Below, piece by piece: positions 56,893-64,000 of a stretch of DNA of 64,000 bases. The notes beneath the pieces were generated by a model. It was not told the origin of the DNA, ran no database searches, and saw only the letters and a list, made by a program, of their open reading frames with translations. Source of the DNA: Cytobacillus firmus. Lineage in GTDB: Bacteria > Bacillota > Bacilli > Bacillales > Cytobacillaceae. Position numbers and translations under genes: made by a program. The stretch's first letter is position 1. Each line of letters opens with the position of its first letter. Location: NCBI RefSeq assembly GCF_023715565.1, contig NZ_JAMBOJ010000001.1:62001-126000 (forward strand), written 5' to 3'.

Positions 56893-57795
56893 CTATGCCC
56901 GCGGATGGTGGGCCATATACGTTTTTTTCAAGTATTCATTCGTAACATGTGTATACACCTGGGTCGAAGAAAGAAATGCGTGTCCAAGTAATTCCTGGAC
57001 TGTTCTCATATCAGCCCCATTAGCCATTAAATGCGTCGCAAATGTGTGGCGAAGCATATGGGGATGAATTTTGCCTGTTAAAGATGATTTCTCTATGATC
57101 CTGTCAAGAATTGTCCTGATTCCTCTTGCTGTAAGAGGACCGCCCCGGGCGTTCAAAAACAAATTTTCCTGCACGTTCCCATTTGCAAGCAATTCTTTAC
57201 GTCCATGGTTTATGTATGTGTCAATTGCATCCTGAGCGAAGCTGCCGAAAGGAACATATCGTTCTTTCCTGCCCTTTCCCCGTACAAGTACCGTTGATAA
57301 ATGCATATCCAGGTCTTTTAAGCGGAGTTGGCTGCACTCACTTACACGAATGCCGGTGGCATATAATAATTCAAGAAGGGCTTTGTTTCGCTGCCCAAGA
57401 GGAGTGCTGATTTCACAAGCTTCAAAAAGCTGTTTCATTTCCTCTTCATAGAAAAATTCCGGCAGCTTTTTCTGTGCTTTCGGAATGGAAACAAGTGCGA
57501 ATGGATTGTCAGCTACTATCTCTTCTCTTAGCAAAAATTTAAAAAAGCTCCTTAGGCTTGATATCTTTCTGGCAACAGACTTCCGTGACATCTTTCTTTC
57601 GAAAAGATTAGTAAGATATATCCTGACATCCTGATACTCGACTTTTGTTAAATCTGAAATGGCTTGTTCAGACATGAACATAAAGAACTCACCTATATCA
57701 TGCTGGTAATGTTCAATAGTATATTGTGAATAATTTTTCTCGATTTGTAAATATTCAATAAACAACTTTAAAGAAACGTTCACATTTTCAGACAT
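56893..57795 (-). CDS. xerC: Tyrosine recombinase XerC (CodV)
   Basis: Tyrosine recombinase that with XerD resolves chromosome dimers at dif. The 300-residue protein has an N-terminal SAM-like core-binding domain and a catalytic domain with Arg in YATGIRVSECSQL, Lys in VRGKGRKERYVP, HMLRHTFATH (His-x2-Arg), LLGHAFLSSTQ and the nucleophile Tyr in VYTHVTNEYLKK. I chose ATG 57795 (MSENVNVS), nine bases after GAGGTG. Its position in the dprA-topA-trmFO-xerC-hslVU-codY series shows it is the resident housekeeping recombinase, not a mobile integrase. Confidence 0.95.
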   Translation of the reverse strand: MSENVNVSLKLFIEYLQIEKNYSQYTIEHYQHDIGEFFMFMSEQAISDLTKVEYQDVRIYLTNLFERKMSRKSVARKISSLRSFFKFLLREEIVADNPFALVSIPKAQKKLPEFFYEEEMKQLFEACEISTPLGQRNKALLELLYATGIRVSECSQLRLKDLDMHLSTVLVRGKGRKERYVPFGSFAQDAIDTYINHGRKELLANGNVQENLFLNARGGPLTARGIRTILDRIIEKSSLTGKIHPHMLRHTFATHLMANGADMRTVQELLGHAFLSSTQVYTHVTNEYLKKTYMAHHPRA

Positions 57796-57858
57796 TAATT
57801 GTTCACCTCGCATGGGCTACTAAATAGTAACACAACTCAGCAGCCCACGCAACATAAT

Positions 57859-59166
57859 TTACAAATTTTTCATAAAGTTCTGAATTGTTCCCAGTGCTCT
57901 TTCTGCATGCTTTTCATTTCTTTCTTTTTTCCCTCTGATTTTTTCAGGAAGATCAGGAAATAATCCAAAATTAGCATTCATAGGCTGGAAACTCTTTGGA
58001 TTAGCTGTGGTAATATAACGCGCCATACTTCCAATCGCCGTTTCATGAGGAAACTCTATTGGATCCTCTCCCTTAACAAGCCTTGCAGCATTGATGCCTG
58101 CCACAAGTCCGCTGGCAGCAGATTCGACATAGCCTTCAACCCCGGTCATTTGCCCTGCAAAGAATAAATCTTCTCTATTCTTAAACTGATATGTGGCACG
58201 AAGTACTTTTGGAGAGTTGATGAATGTATTCCGGTGCATAACGCCATACCTTACTATCTCAGCATTTTCAAGACCAGGAATCAAGCGGATTACTTCTTTT
58301 TGCGGACCCCATTTTAAATGTGTCTGAAAACCTACAATATTATAAAGTGTTCCTGCAGCATCATCCTGGCGTAGCTGAACAACTGCATAAGGCCTTTTTC
58401 CTGTTTTCGGATCTTCTAAACCTACAGGCTTCATCGGACCAAAAAGCATTGTTTTCTTTCCCCTGTTTGCCATTACTTCTATTGGCATACAGCCTTCGAA
58501 AAAAATTTCCTTTTCAAATTCCTTTAGTGGAACAGTTTCAGCGGAGGTAAGAGCGGCATAAAATCGTTCAAATTCTTCTTCTGTCATGGGACAATTCAAA
58601 TATGCCGCTTCACCTTTATCGTAACGTGATTTCAAATAAACTTTGTTCATATCGATTGAATCTTTTTCGAGAATTGGAGCAGCCGCATCATAAAAATATA
58701 AATAATCTTCTCCGGACAGCTCTTTTAATTTTGCGGATAAAGCTTCACTGGTGAGCGGTCCAGTGGCGATTACAGTTGGCCCTTCGGGAATTTCTGTCAC
58801 TTCTTCGTTTATTACCGTTACATTCGAATGTTTTTTGACTTGTTCAGTTACACGAGCTGCAAAATCATGGCGGTCAACTGCCAAAGCTCCGCCAGCAGGA
58901 ACTGCACTGCTGTCAGCCGAATGGATAATAACAGAATTCAGCTTCCTCATTTCTTCTTTTAATACCCCGACTGCATTTGTTAAAGTATTTGCACGCAGAG
59001 AGTTGCTGCAGACAAGTTCTGCAAATTTATCTGTATGATGAGCAGGAGTCTGCCTTACCGGCCTCATTTCATAGAGATTTACCTTTATTCCCCTGCTGGC
59101 AAGCTGCCAAGCGGCCTCACTGCCTGCCAGTCCAGCGCCAATTACATTCACTGCTGTATCTTTCAT
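57859..59166 (-). CDS. trmFO: Methylenetetrahydrofolate-tRNA-(uracil-5-)-methyltransferase TrmFO
   Basis: Folate- and FAD-dependent enzyme forming ribothymidine at position 54 of tRNAs. The 435-residue protein has an N-terminal FAD-binding Rossmann motif ([16 protein letters not shown]), [16 protein letters not shown] with the conserved catalytic-region Cys, [10 protein letters not shown] and the C-terminal FAD motif [20 protein letters not shown]. The ATG follows GGAGG. It lies between topA and xerC; B. subtilis gid occupies the same place. Confidence 0.97.
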   Translation of the reverse strand: MKDTAVNVIGAGLAGSEAAWQLASRGIKVNLYEMRPVRQTPAHHTDKFAELVCSNSLRANTLTNAVGVLKEEMRKLNSVIIHSADSSAVPAGGALAVDRHDFAARVTEQVKKHSNVTVINEEVTEIPEGPTVIATGPLTSEALSAKLKELSGEDYLYFYDAAAPILEKDSIDMNKVYLKSRYDKGEAAYLNCPMTEEEFERFYAALTSAETVPLKEFEKEIFFEGCMPIEVMANRGKKTMLFGPMKPVGLEDPKTGKRPYAVVQLRQDDAAGTLYNIVGFQTHLKWGPQKEVIRLIPGLENAEIVRYGVMHRNTFINSPKVLRATYQFKNREDLFFAGQMTGVEGYVESAASGLVAGINAARLVKGEDPIEFPHETAIGSMARYITTANPKSFQPMNANFGLFPDLPEKIRGKKERNEKHAERALGTIQNFMKNL

Positions 59167-59362
59167 AAATTAAACCTCCATACATACTTATGATGACGAT
59201 ATCATGAATAATTTATATTTTTTTAAAACAGTCTATCCTACTTTACCCTGTTCTTATTCATTTTGCCATTTTACAATACGATTTAAAAATAAAAAAGTTT
59301 CAAGTACTAATTCCTTTAAAAATAGCCAGACTGGAAGTATTTTGGGTGCTCGTCCTTCAATA

Positions 59363-59389
59363 GAAAAGAGTGAGCATTTAAGCCCACCC
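59363..59389 (-). terminator. Possible terminator after topA
   Basis: An imperfect stem (GGGTGGGC with GCTCACTC, one mismatch and one G-U pair) with a 6-base loop is followed by TTTTC, starting at the topA stop. It is weaker than the other terminators here. Confidence 0.5.
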
Positions 59390-61465
59390 TTAACTTTGCT
59401 TTTCTTCCTTATAGTCGCATTCAACACACTGTACTTGAACACCTTTTTTGAGTTTTTTCTCAACCAGCAGTTTATCGCATTTTGGACAGCTTCTTGGCAG
59501 AGGCTTATCCCAAGAAATAAAGTCACATTCAGGGAACCTGTCACAACCGTAGAAGATCCGGCGTTTTTTGCTTTTTCTTTCAATTATATTTCCTTCTTCG
59601 CACTTTGGACATTTCACACCGATATCCTTGACAATCGGCTTAGTATTGCGGCAATCAGGGAAATTGCTGCAGGCCATGAACTTTCCATAGCGCCCCATCT
59701 TGAACACCATAGGATTACCGCATTGTTCGCAATCCTCACCAGCAGGTTCATCCTTAATTTCTACTTCCTGCATTTCCTTTTCCGCTATTTTAAGATTTTT
59801 TTCAAAATCCACATAGAAATCATCTATGATCTTTACCCAGTTGACTTTGCCTTCTTCCACATAGTCCAAGTCTTTTTCCATTTTCGCGGTAAACTCGATA
59901 TCAAGGATTTCAGGGAAGAATTCCATGATTAATTCCAGGACAATTTCACCCAGTTCAGTCGGTATAAAACGTTTATTATCCAGTGCAACATAGCCCCGTT
60001 TTTGGATGGTATCAAGTGTCGGAGCGAAAGTGGATGGGCGCCCGATTCCCTGCTCTTCTAGTGTTTTTACCAACCTTGCCTCAGTATACCTTGGGGGGGG
60101 CTGTGTGAAGTGCTGTTTAGGTTCGATGTCTTTTTTAAGGACTTCATCCCCTTCCTTCAGATCAGGAAGCATATTATCTTTTTCCTCAGACTGATCATCA
60201 GACCCTTCAACATATACTTTCATGAATCCCGGGAATTTTACTTTTGAGCCTGTTGCCCGGAAAATCACTTCACCATTTTTCAAATCAACACTCATGGTGT
60301 CCATAACCGCTGGTGCCATTTGGCTTGCAACAAAGCGTTCCCAAATAAGCCTGTATAATCGAAGCTGATCCCGTGACAAGTATTCTTTTAAACTTGCAGG
60401 CGACCTTAATGTGCTAGTCGGCCGGATGGCCTCATGCGCATCTTGGGCATTGCTGTTTTTCTTTTCTTTTTTCTTTTCACCCTGCAGGAACTCTTTCCCG
60501 TATGAGTTTTGAATGTAGTCTGCAGCTTCACTTTGAGCAACTTCGGATATGCGTGTTGAGTCAGTTCTCATATAGGTGATTAAACCGACAGTTCCTTCCT
60601 TGCCGAGTTCAATTCCTTCATAAAGTTGCTGGGCAAGCATCATGGTTTTTTTTGCACGGAAATTTAATTTTCTGGCAGCTTCCTGTTGAAGAGATGAAGT
60701 AGTAAAAGGAGCAGCAGGATTCCGCTTTCTTTCCTTCTTGGTAACCGATTCTACCTTGAATTTATTACCCTTCATTTTACTTAAAATATTTTGAACATCG
60801 CTTTCCGACTTCAATTCCATTTTTTCATTCTTAAATCCGTAAAATGATGCATCAAAGGCTGTTTTTCCTTTAAGGAACTCTCCATCAATTGACCAATACT
60901 CTTCTGGTATAAAGTCCTTAATTTCCTTTTCACGGTCGATGATCAATCGGACTGCAACAGACTGTACTCTCCCCGCACTTAATCCTTTTTTCACTTTCTT
61001 CCATAGTAAGGGGCTGATATTATAGCCGACCAGTCTGTCGAGCATCCTTCTTGTCTGCTGTGCATCAACCAGATTCATGTTGATTGGCCTTGGATGCTTG
61101 AAAGATTCCTTAATGGCGTCTTTTGTAATTTCATTAAAAACAACTCGGCAATCTGATGTAACATCCATATCCAGGCTATGTGCCAAATGCCAAGCGATGG
61201 CTTCCCCTTCTCTGTCGGGGTCAGCCGCTAGATAAATTTTCTTAGCTTTTTTGGCCGCTGTCTTAAGCTCCTTTAAAACAGGACCCTTTCCGCGAATCGT
61301 TATGTATTTGGGTTCAAAATTATTTTCCACATCAATGCCCATTTGGCTTTTGGGAAGATCCCTAACATGTCCCATGGAAGCTTTTACTTTATATTTTTTT
61401 CCTAAATAACGCTCAATCGTTTTTGCCTTTGCAGGTGACTCAACGATAACAAGAAACTCTGACAT
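59390..61465 (-). CDS. topA: DNA topoisomerase I
   Basis: Type IA topoisomerase that relaxes negative supercoils. The 691-residue protein has an N-terminal Toprim domain ([17 protein letters not shown] and [16 protein letters not shown]), the catalytic Tyr in [14 protein letters not shown] near residue 297, and three C-terminal tetra-Cys zinc ribbons starting [16 protein letters not shown] and CPKCDKLL. I chose ATG 61465 ([10 protein letters not shown]) after AAGGAGG; an extension of 42 bases upstream has no support. A promoter-like sequence lies about 150 bases upstream. Confidence 0.97.
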   Translation of the reverse strand: MSEFLVIVESPAKAKTIERYLGKKYKVKASMGHVRDLPKSQMGIDVENNFEPKYITIRGKGPVLKELKTAAKKAKKIYLAADPDREGEAIAWHLAHSLDMDVTSDCRVVFNEITKDAIKESFKHPRPINMNLVDAQQTRRMLDRLVGYNISPLLWKKVKKGLSAGRVQSVAVRLIIDREKEIKDFIPEEYWSIDGEFLKGKTAFDASFYGFKNEKMELKSESDVQNILSKMKGNKFKVESVTKKERKRNPAAPFTTSSLQQEAARKLNFRAKKTMMLAQQLYEGIELGKEGTVGLITYMRTDSTRISEVAQSEAADYIQNSYGKEFLQGEKKKEKKNSNAQDAHEAIRPTSTLRSPASLKEYLSRDQLRLYRLIWERFVASQMAPAVMDTMSVDLKNGEVIFRATGSKVKFPGFMKVYVEGSDDQSEEKDNMLPDLKEGDEVLKKDIEPKQHFTQPPPRYTEARLVKTLEEQGIGRPSTFAPTLDTIQKRGYVALDNKRFIPTELGEIVLELIMEFFPEILDIEFTAKMEKDLDYVEEGKVNWVKIIDDFYVDFEKNLKIAEKEMQEVEIKDEPAGEDCEQCGNPMVFKMGRYGKFMACSNFPDCRNTKPIVKDIGVKCPKCEEGNIIERKSKKRRIFYGCDRFPECDFISWDKPLPRSCPKCDKLLVEKKLKKGVQVQCVECDYKEEKQS

Positions 61466-61857
61466 CAATAGTCCTCCTTGAGAGGGAATTTTAATACATT
61501 CAGGCAAAATCTTTTTGAAATGCGGTATTTTTCACCTGCTAAACTTGCCTGCTTTCATTATCTATTACCAATAAAACAGCGCATTAACTGCATGTGTATT
61601 GAAATATTCATTATTATTCTACATTCTATTCAAGTTTGTCAAACTTAATCGGAAATATTTCCGCAACCGTTTCCAAGAAAAGATCCTAAATTAACTAGAT
61701 AAGCATTCTCTTACTTTTCCTTCATACCTGTTGCAAAATGTATAACAGTTTTAATAGAATTTCAACCTTTTTGTAAAAAATCCTTTAAATAAACAAATTT
61801 ACTATGTGTGATTTAAGTGAAGGATCCTTAAATATCATGGCTCCTTTTTCATTGTCA
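61466..61857 (-). other. Non-coding dprA-topA region with candidate topA promoter
   Basis: No gene is supported in these 392 bases. TTGACA (61637-61642) with GAATAA (61614-61619) at 17-base spacing is a plausible topA promoter. The 14-bp perfect palindrome CGGAAATATTTCCG (61650-61663) lies eight bases upstream of that -35. The part near dprA is AT-rich and contains the palindrome AAGGATCCTT near 61822-61831. I saw no clear dprA terminator. Confidence 0.5.
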
Positions 61858-62733
61858 TTAATAAGGGAACTCCTCTAGGATTTCTTCAGCCGATTTTACC
61901 AGTTTAGCGCCTTGCTGAATTAATTCATTCGTTCCGCCTGAGAATGGGCTAAAAATATTCCCTGGTACTGCAAACACTTCTCTTCCTTCCTGCACTGCAT
62001 AATTAGCAGTAATAAGAGAGCCGCTCTTGCTCTTCGCCTGGATTATCAGTGTCCCTTTGCTAATGCCGCTTATTATTCGGTTTCTCATTGGAAACTGCCA
62101 CCTTGAGGGCCTTGTGTACGGCGGATATTCAGATATAACCAGGTGATTTTTCATCATTTCATAAGCAAGCTTCTGATTTGCCTGCGGATAAATATGAAAC
62201 AGCCCCCCGGCTATGACTCCAATTGTTTTTCCTTTATTTTTTATTGCTTCCTTATGCGCAATGGCATCAATCCCAGCCGCTAGACCGCTTACAATAATTA
62301 CCCCCTGTTCAATAAGCTTGGGGAAAATGAGCTGAATGGCTTTCTCGCCATAATCTGTTGCCTGCCTGGAGCCGACAACAGCCAGATGAGTCCCGCTATT
62401 TAAAAGGCTGGTATCGCCTCGGGCATACAATACCCATGGCGGCTGGTATGTTTCTTTTAATAAAATTGGATATTCCTTTTCGAAAATTGTAATGGCCCTA
62501 ATGCCATTTTGTGAGTATAGGCGAATTTGTTCCAGGATTCGATCAGAATGCAGATCCTGGAGTACATTGGAATGGGTATCCTGAGCAGTCATTACCTGGG
62601 GAATTATTTGGCGGGGTGCATCATTATACAGAAATTTCAATTCGGGGTCTTTCTTAAGAATGTTATAAATCATCTTCCAGCTCATTCCTCTGCAGTGATG
62701 GAGATGGGTGAGCCTCATATTAAATTCCTTCAT
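61858..62733 (-). CDS. dprA: DNA-processing protein DprA (Smf)
   Basis: Binds incoming single-stranded DNA and loads RecA during transformation. The 291-residue protein has an N-terminal helical region (MKEFNMRLTHLHHCRGMSWK) and the Rossmann-like core with LAVVGSRQATDYGEKA, VSGLAAGIDAIAHKEAI, FPMRNRIISGIS and VFAVPGN. The ATG at 62733 follows AGGAGG; a longer frame begins 60 bases upstream without a site. It lies between sucD and topA, as in B. subtilis. Confidence 0.96.
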   Translation of the reverse strand: MKEFNMRLTHLHHCRGMSWKMIYNILKKDPELKFLYNDAPRQIIPQVMTAQDTHSNVLQDLHSDRILEQIRLYSQNGIRAITIFEKEYPILLKETYQPPWVLYARGDTSLLNSGTHLAVVGSRQATDYGEKAIQLIFPKLIEQGVIIVSGLAAGIDAIAHKEAIKNKGKTIGVIAGGLFHIYPQANQKLAYEMMKNHLVISEYPPYTRPSRWQFPMRNRIISGISKGTLIIQAKSKSGSLITANYAVQEGREVFAVPGNIFSPFSGGTNELIQQGAKLVKSAEEILEEFPY

Positions 62734-62801
62734 GGAAGCCTCCTGAAATGTTTTTGAGAAAACGGGGTATGTGCGGGGATACGGATATGGCAATGCAGAA
62801 A

Positions 62802-62824
62802 TAGTCCCTCAAAATGAGGGACTA
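62802..62824 (-). terminator. Intrinsic terminator after sucD
   Basis: A perfect 10-bp stem, TAGTCCCTCA with TGAGGGACTA around three A (plus strand), lies 22 bases after the sucD stop and is followed by TTTC on the minus strand. Confidence 0.75.
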
Positions 62825-62845
62825 CTCTTTAATTATTTGAAAAGA

Positions 62846-63748
62846 TTAATGTGTTTTACACTGGTCATAAAGGCCTTTTTCTTTAAGAACCTTTATCAAG
62901 GTTTCACCCATTACGGATGGAGTGTCAGCTACCTGAATACCGCATTCATTCATAACACGGATTTTTTCATCAGCTGTTCCTTTGCCTCCTGAAATAATTG
63001 CGCCGGCATGGCCCATACGCTTTCCTGGAGGTGCAGTGCGCCCACCGATGAAGCCTACAACAGGCTTAGTCATGTTCTCTTTAACCCATTCTGCAGCTTC
63101 TTCTTCAGCAGTTCCGCCGATTTCACCAATCATAATGACAGCATAGGTTTCAGGATCTTCATTGAACGCTTTTAAAACATCAATGAAGTTTGTTCCGTTA
63201 ACCGGGTCTCCGCCGATTCCAACAGCAGTAGATTGGCCGATACCTTCCTGTGTTAGTTGATGTACAGCTTCATAAGTCAATGTTCCGGAACGTGACACAA
63301 CTCCAACATGGCCTTTAGTGTGGATGTATCCAGGCATAATGCCGATCTTACACTCTTCAGGAGTGATAACACCCGGACAGTTAGGACCTACAAGGCGTGT
63401 CTTCTTGCCTTCCATATAACGCTTAACTTTAACCATATCCAATACAGGAATATGCTCAGTGATACAAATCGCAAGATCTAATTCTGCATCTACAGCCTCA
63501 AGAATAGCATCTGCAGCAAATGGAGCCGGAACATAGATTACGGAGGCATTTGCACCTGTAGCCTTAACTGCTTCCTCCACAGTATTGAAGACAGGAACAC
63601 CCTCTACTTCCGTACCGCCTTTACCCGGAGTTACACCGCCGACAATTTGCGTTCCGTATTCGAGCATTTGCTTTGTATGGAAGAGGGCTGTTGAGCCTGT
63701 AATCCCTTGAACTATAACTTTAGTATCTTTATTAATAAATACGCTCAC
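62846..63748 (-). CDS. sucD: Succinyl-CoA synthetase alpha subunit
   Basis: Forms succinate and a nucleoside triphosphate from succinyl-CoA in the TCA cycle, with SucC. The 300-residue protein has the CoA-binding Rossmann domain ([19 protein letters not shown]), [12 protein letters not shown] and the phospho-histidine loop [17 protein letters not shown] (His near 246). Translation starts at GTG 63748, seven bases after AGGAG, which matches the B. subtilis N-terminus SVFINKDT. An extension of 36 bases upstream was rejected. Confidence 0.97.
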   Translation of the reverse strand: MSVFINKDTKVIVQGITGSTALFHTKQMLEYGTQIVGGVTPGKGGTEVEGVPVFNTVEEAVKATGANASVIYVPAPFAADAILEAVDAELDLAICITEHIPVLDMVKVKRYMEGKKTRLVGPNCPGVITPEECKIGIMPGYIHTKGHVGVVSRSGTLTYEAVHQLTQEGIGQSTAVGIGGDPVNGTNFIDVLKAFNEDPETYAVIMIGEIGGTAEEEAAEWVKENMTKPVVGFIGGRTAPPGKRMGHAGAIISGGKGTADEKIRVMNECGIQVADTPSVMGETLIKVLKEKGLYDQCKTH

Positions 63749-63866
63749 ATTAATTCTCCTTCCTGGTCTAAAGAGTGCCATCATATGACCAAAGGCTTTA
63801 ATCAGAAACTGAAGATCGGTTTCCGCTATATTCCTTTGATGCTGAACGGCCGCTCATTTTTAGTTC

Positions 63867-64000
63867 TTAGCCTACTAAAGAAACGATTTTTTGTGCTCCA
63901 TCAGCCATGGATTCAGCTGCGATAATATCGATATCGGATTCAGCAAGAATTTTCTTGCCCATTTCAACGTTCGTGCCTTCCAAACGTACAACTAATGGCA
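63867..64000 (-). CDS. sucC: Succinyl-CoA synthetase beta subunit, C-terminal end only
   Basis: Only the last 44 codons are in the window; the 5' part lies beyond the right edge. The visible C-terminus reads [20 protein letters not shown] and then [17 protein letters not shown] before TAA, matching the nucleotide-binding beta subunit of Bacillus. It is followed after 118 bases by sucD in the usual sucCD order. Confidence 0.95.
   Translation of the reverse strand, partial: PLVVRLEGTNVEMGKKILAESDIDIIAAESMADGAQKIVSLVG

Noticed and set aside
56893-57795. Tyrosine recombinase as a sign of an integrated element
   Set aside because: Synteny (topA-trmFO-xerC-hslV-hslU-codY) and full-length motifs show it is the housekeeping XerC; no attachment repeats or phage genes flank it.
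59204-59932. Plus-strand open frame of 242 codons antisense to the topA 3' end
   Set aside because: It mirrors the conserved zinc-ribbon part of topA, has Phe/Leu-rich composition typical of reverse-strand shadows, and has no convincing ribosome-binding site.

Overview
The window is low-GC Firmicute DNA, and gene content and order fit a Bacillaceae member close to Bacillus/Cytobacillus. Protein sequences and synteny follow the Bacillus subtilis sucC-to-ylxY segment almost gene for gene. Nearly every gene is on the minus strand, so the biological order runs from high to low coordinates. I see no rRNA, tRNA, CRISPR array, prophage, transposase or defence locus.

From the right end: the 3' end of sucC, then sucD (TCA cycle), dprA (ssDNA/transformation), topA, trmFO, xerC, hslV-hslU and codY (about 53.9-64 kb). 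A 428-bp AT-rich regulatory gap (53.5-53.9 kb) separates codY from a continuous fla/che operon of 35 genes (24.2-53.5 kb): basal body, hook, motor switch, type III export apparatus, chemotaxis, sigD and swrB. Compared with B. subtilis this operon carries a TIGR02530-type flagellar gene, a FapA/DUF342 gene and an unrecognised 103-residue gene.

Next come the translation and envelope genes rpsB, tsf, pyrH, frr, uppS, cdsA, dxr and rasP (16.3-24.1 kb). They are followed by polC and the nusA-infB operon (rimP, nusA, rnpM/ylxR, ylxQ, infB, ylxP, rbfA), then truB, ribF, rpsO, pnp and a partial ylxY (1-15.7 kb). Clear intrinsic terminators lie after codY, rpsB, tsf, frr, rasP, rbfA, rpsO, pnp and sucD.

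The main departure from the expected layout is between rasP and polC. B. subtilis has proS there; here the slot holds only a terminator and two related MITE-like repeats, one inserted inside the other. A second dispersed repeat family occurs upstream of dxr, upstream of flhA and just after rpsB; at dxr and flhA its edge adjoins the Shine-Dalgarno sequence. The codY-flgB gap holds a good sigma-A promoter, a CodY-box-like site, a Spo0A-box-like site and several dyads. I did not find a convincing wholly new biological system; the items most worth following are the repeats in the proS slot, the fapA plus small-gene insertion and the flgB control region.
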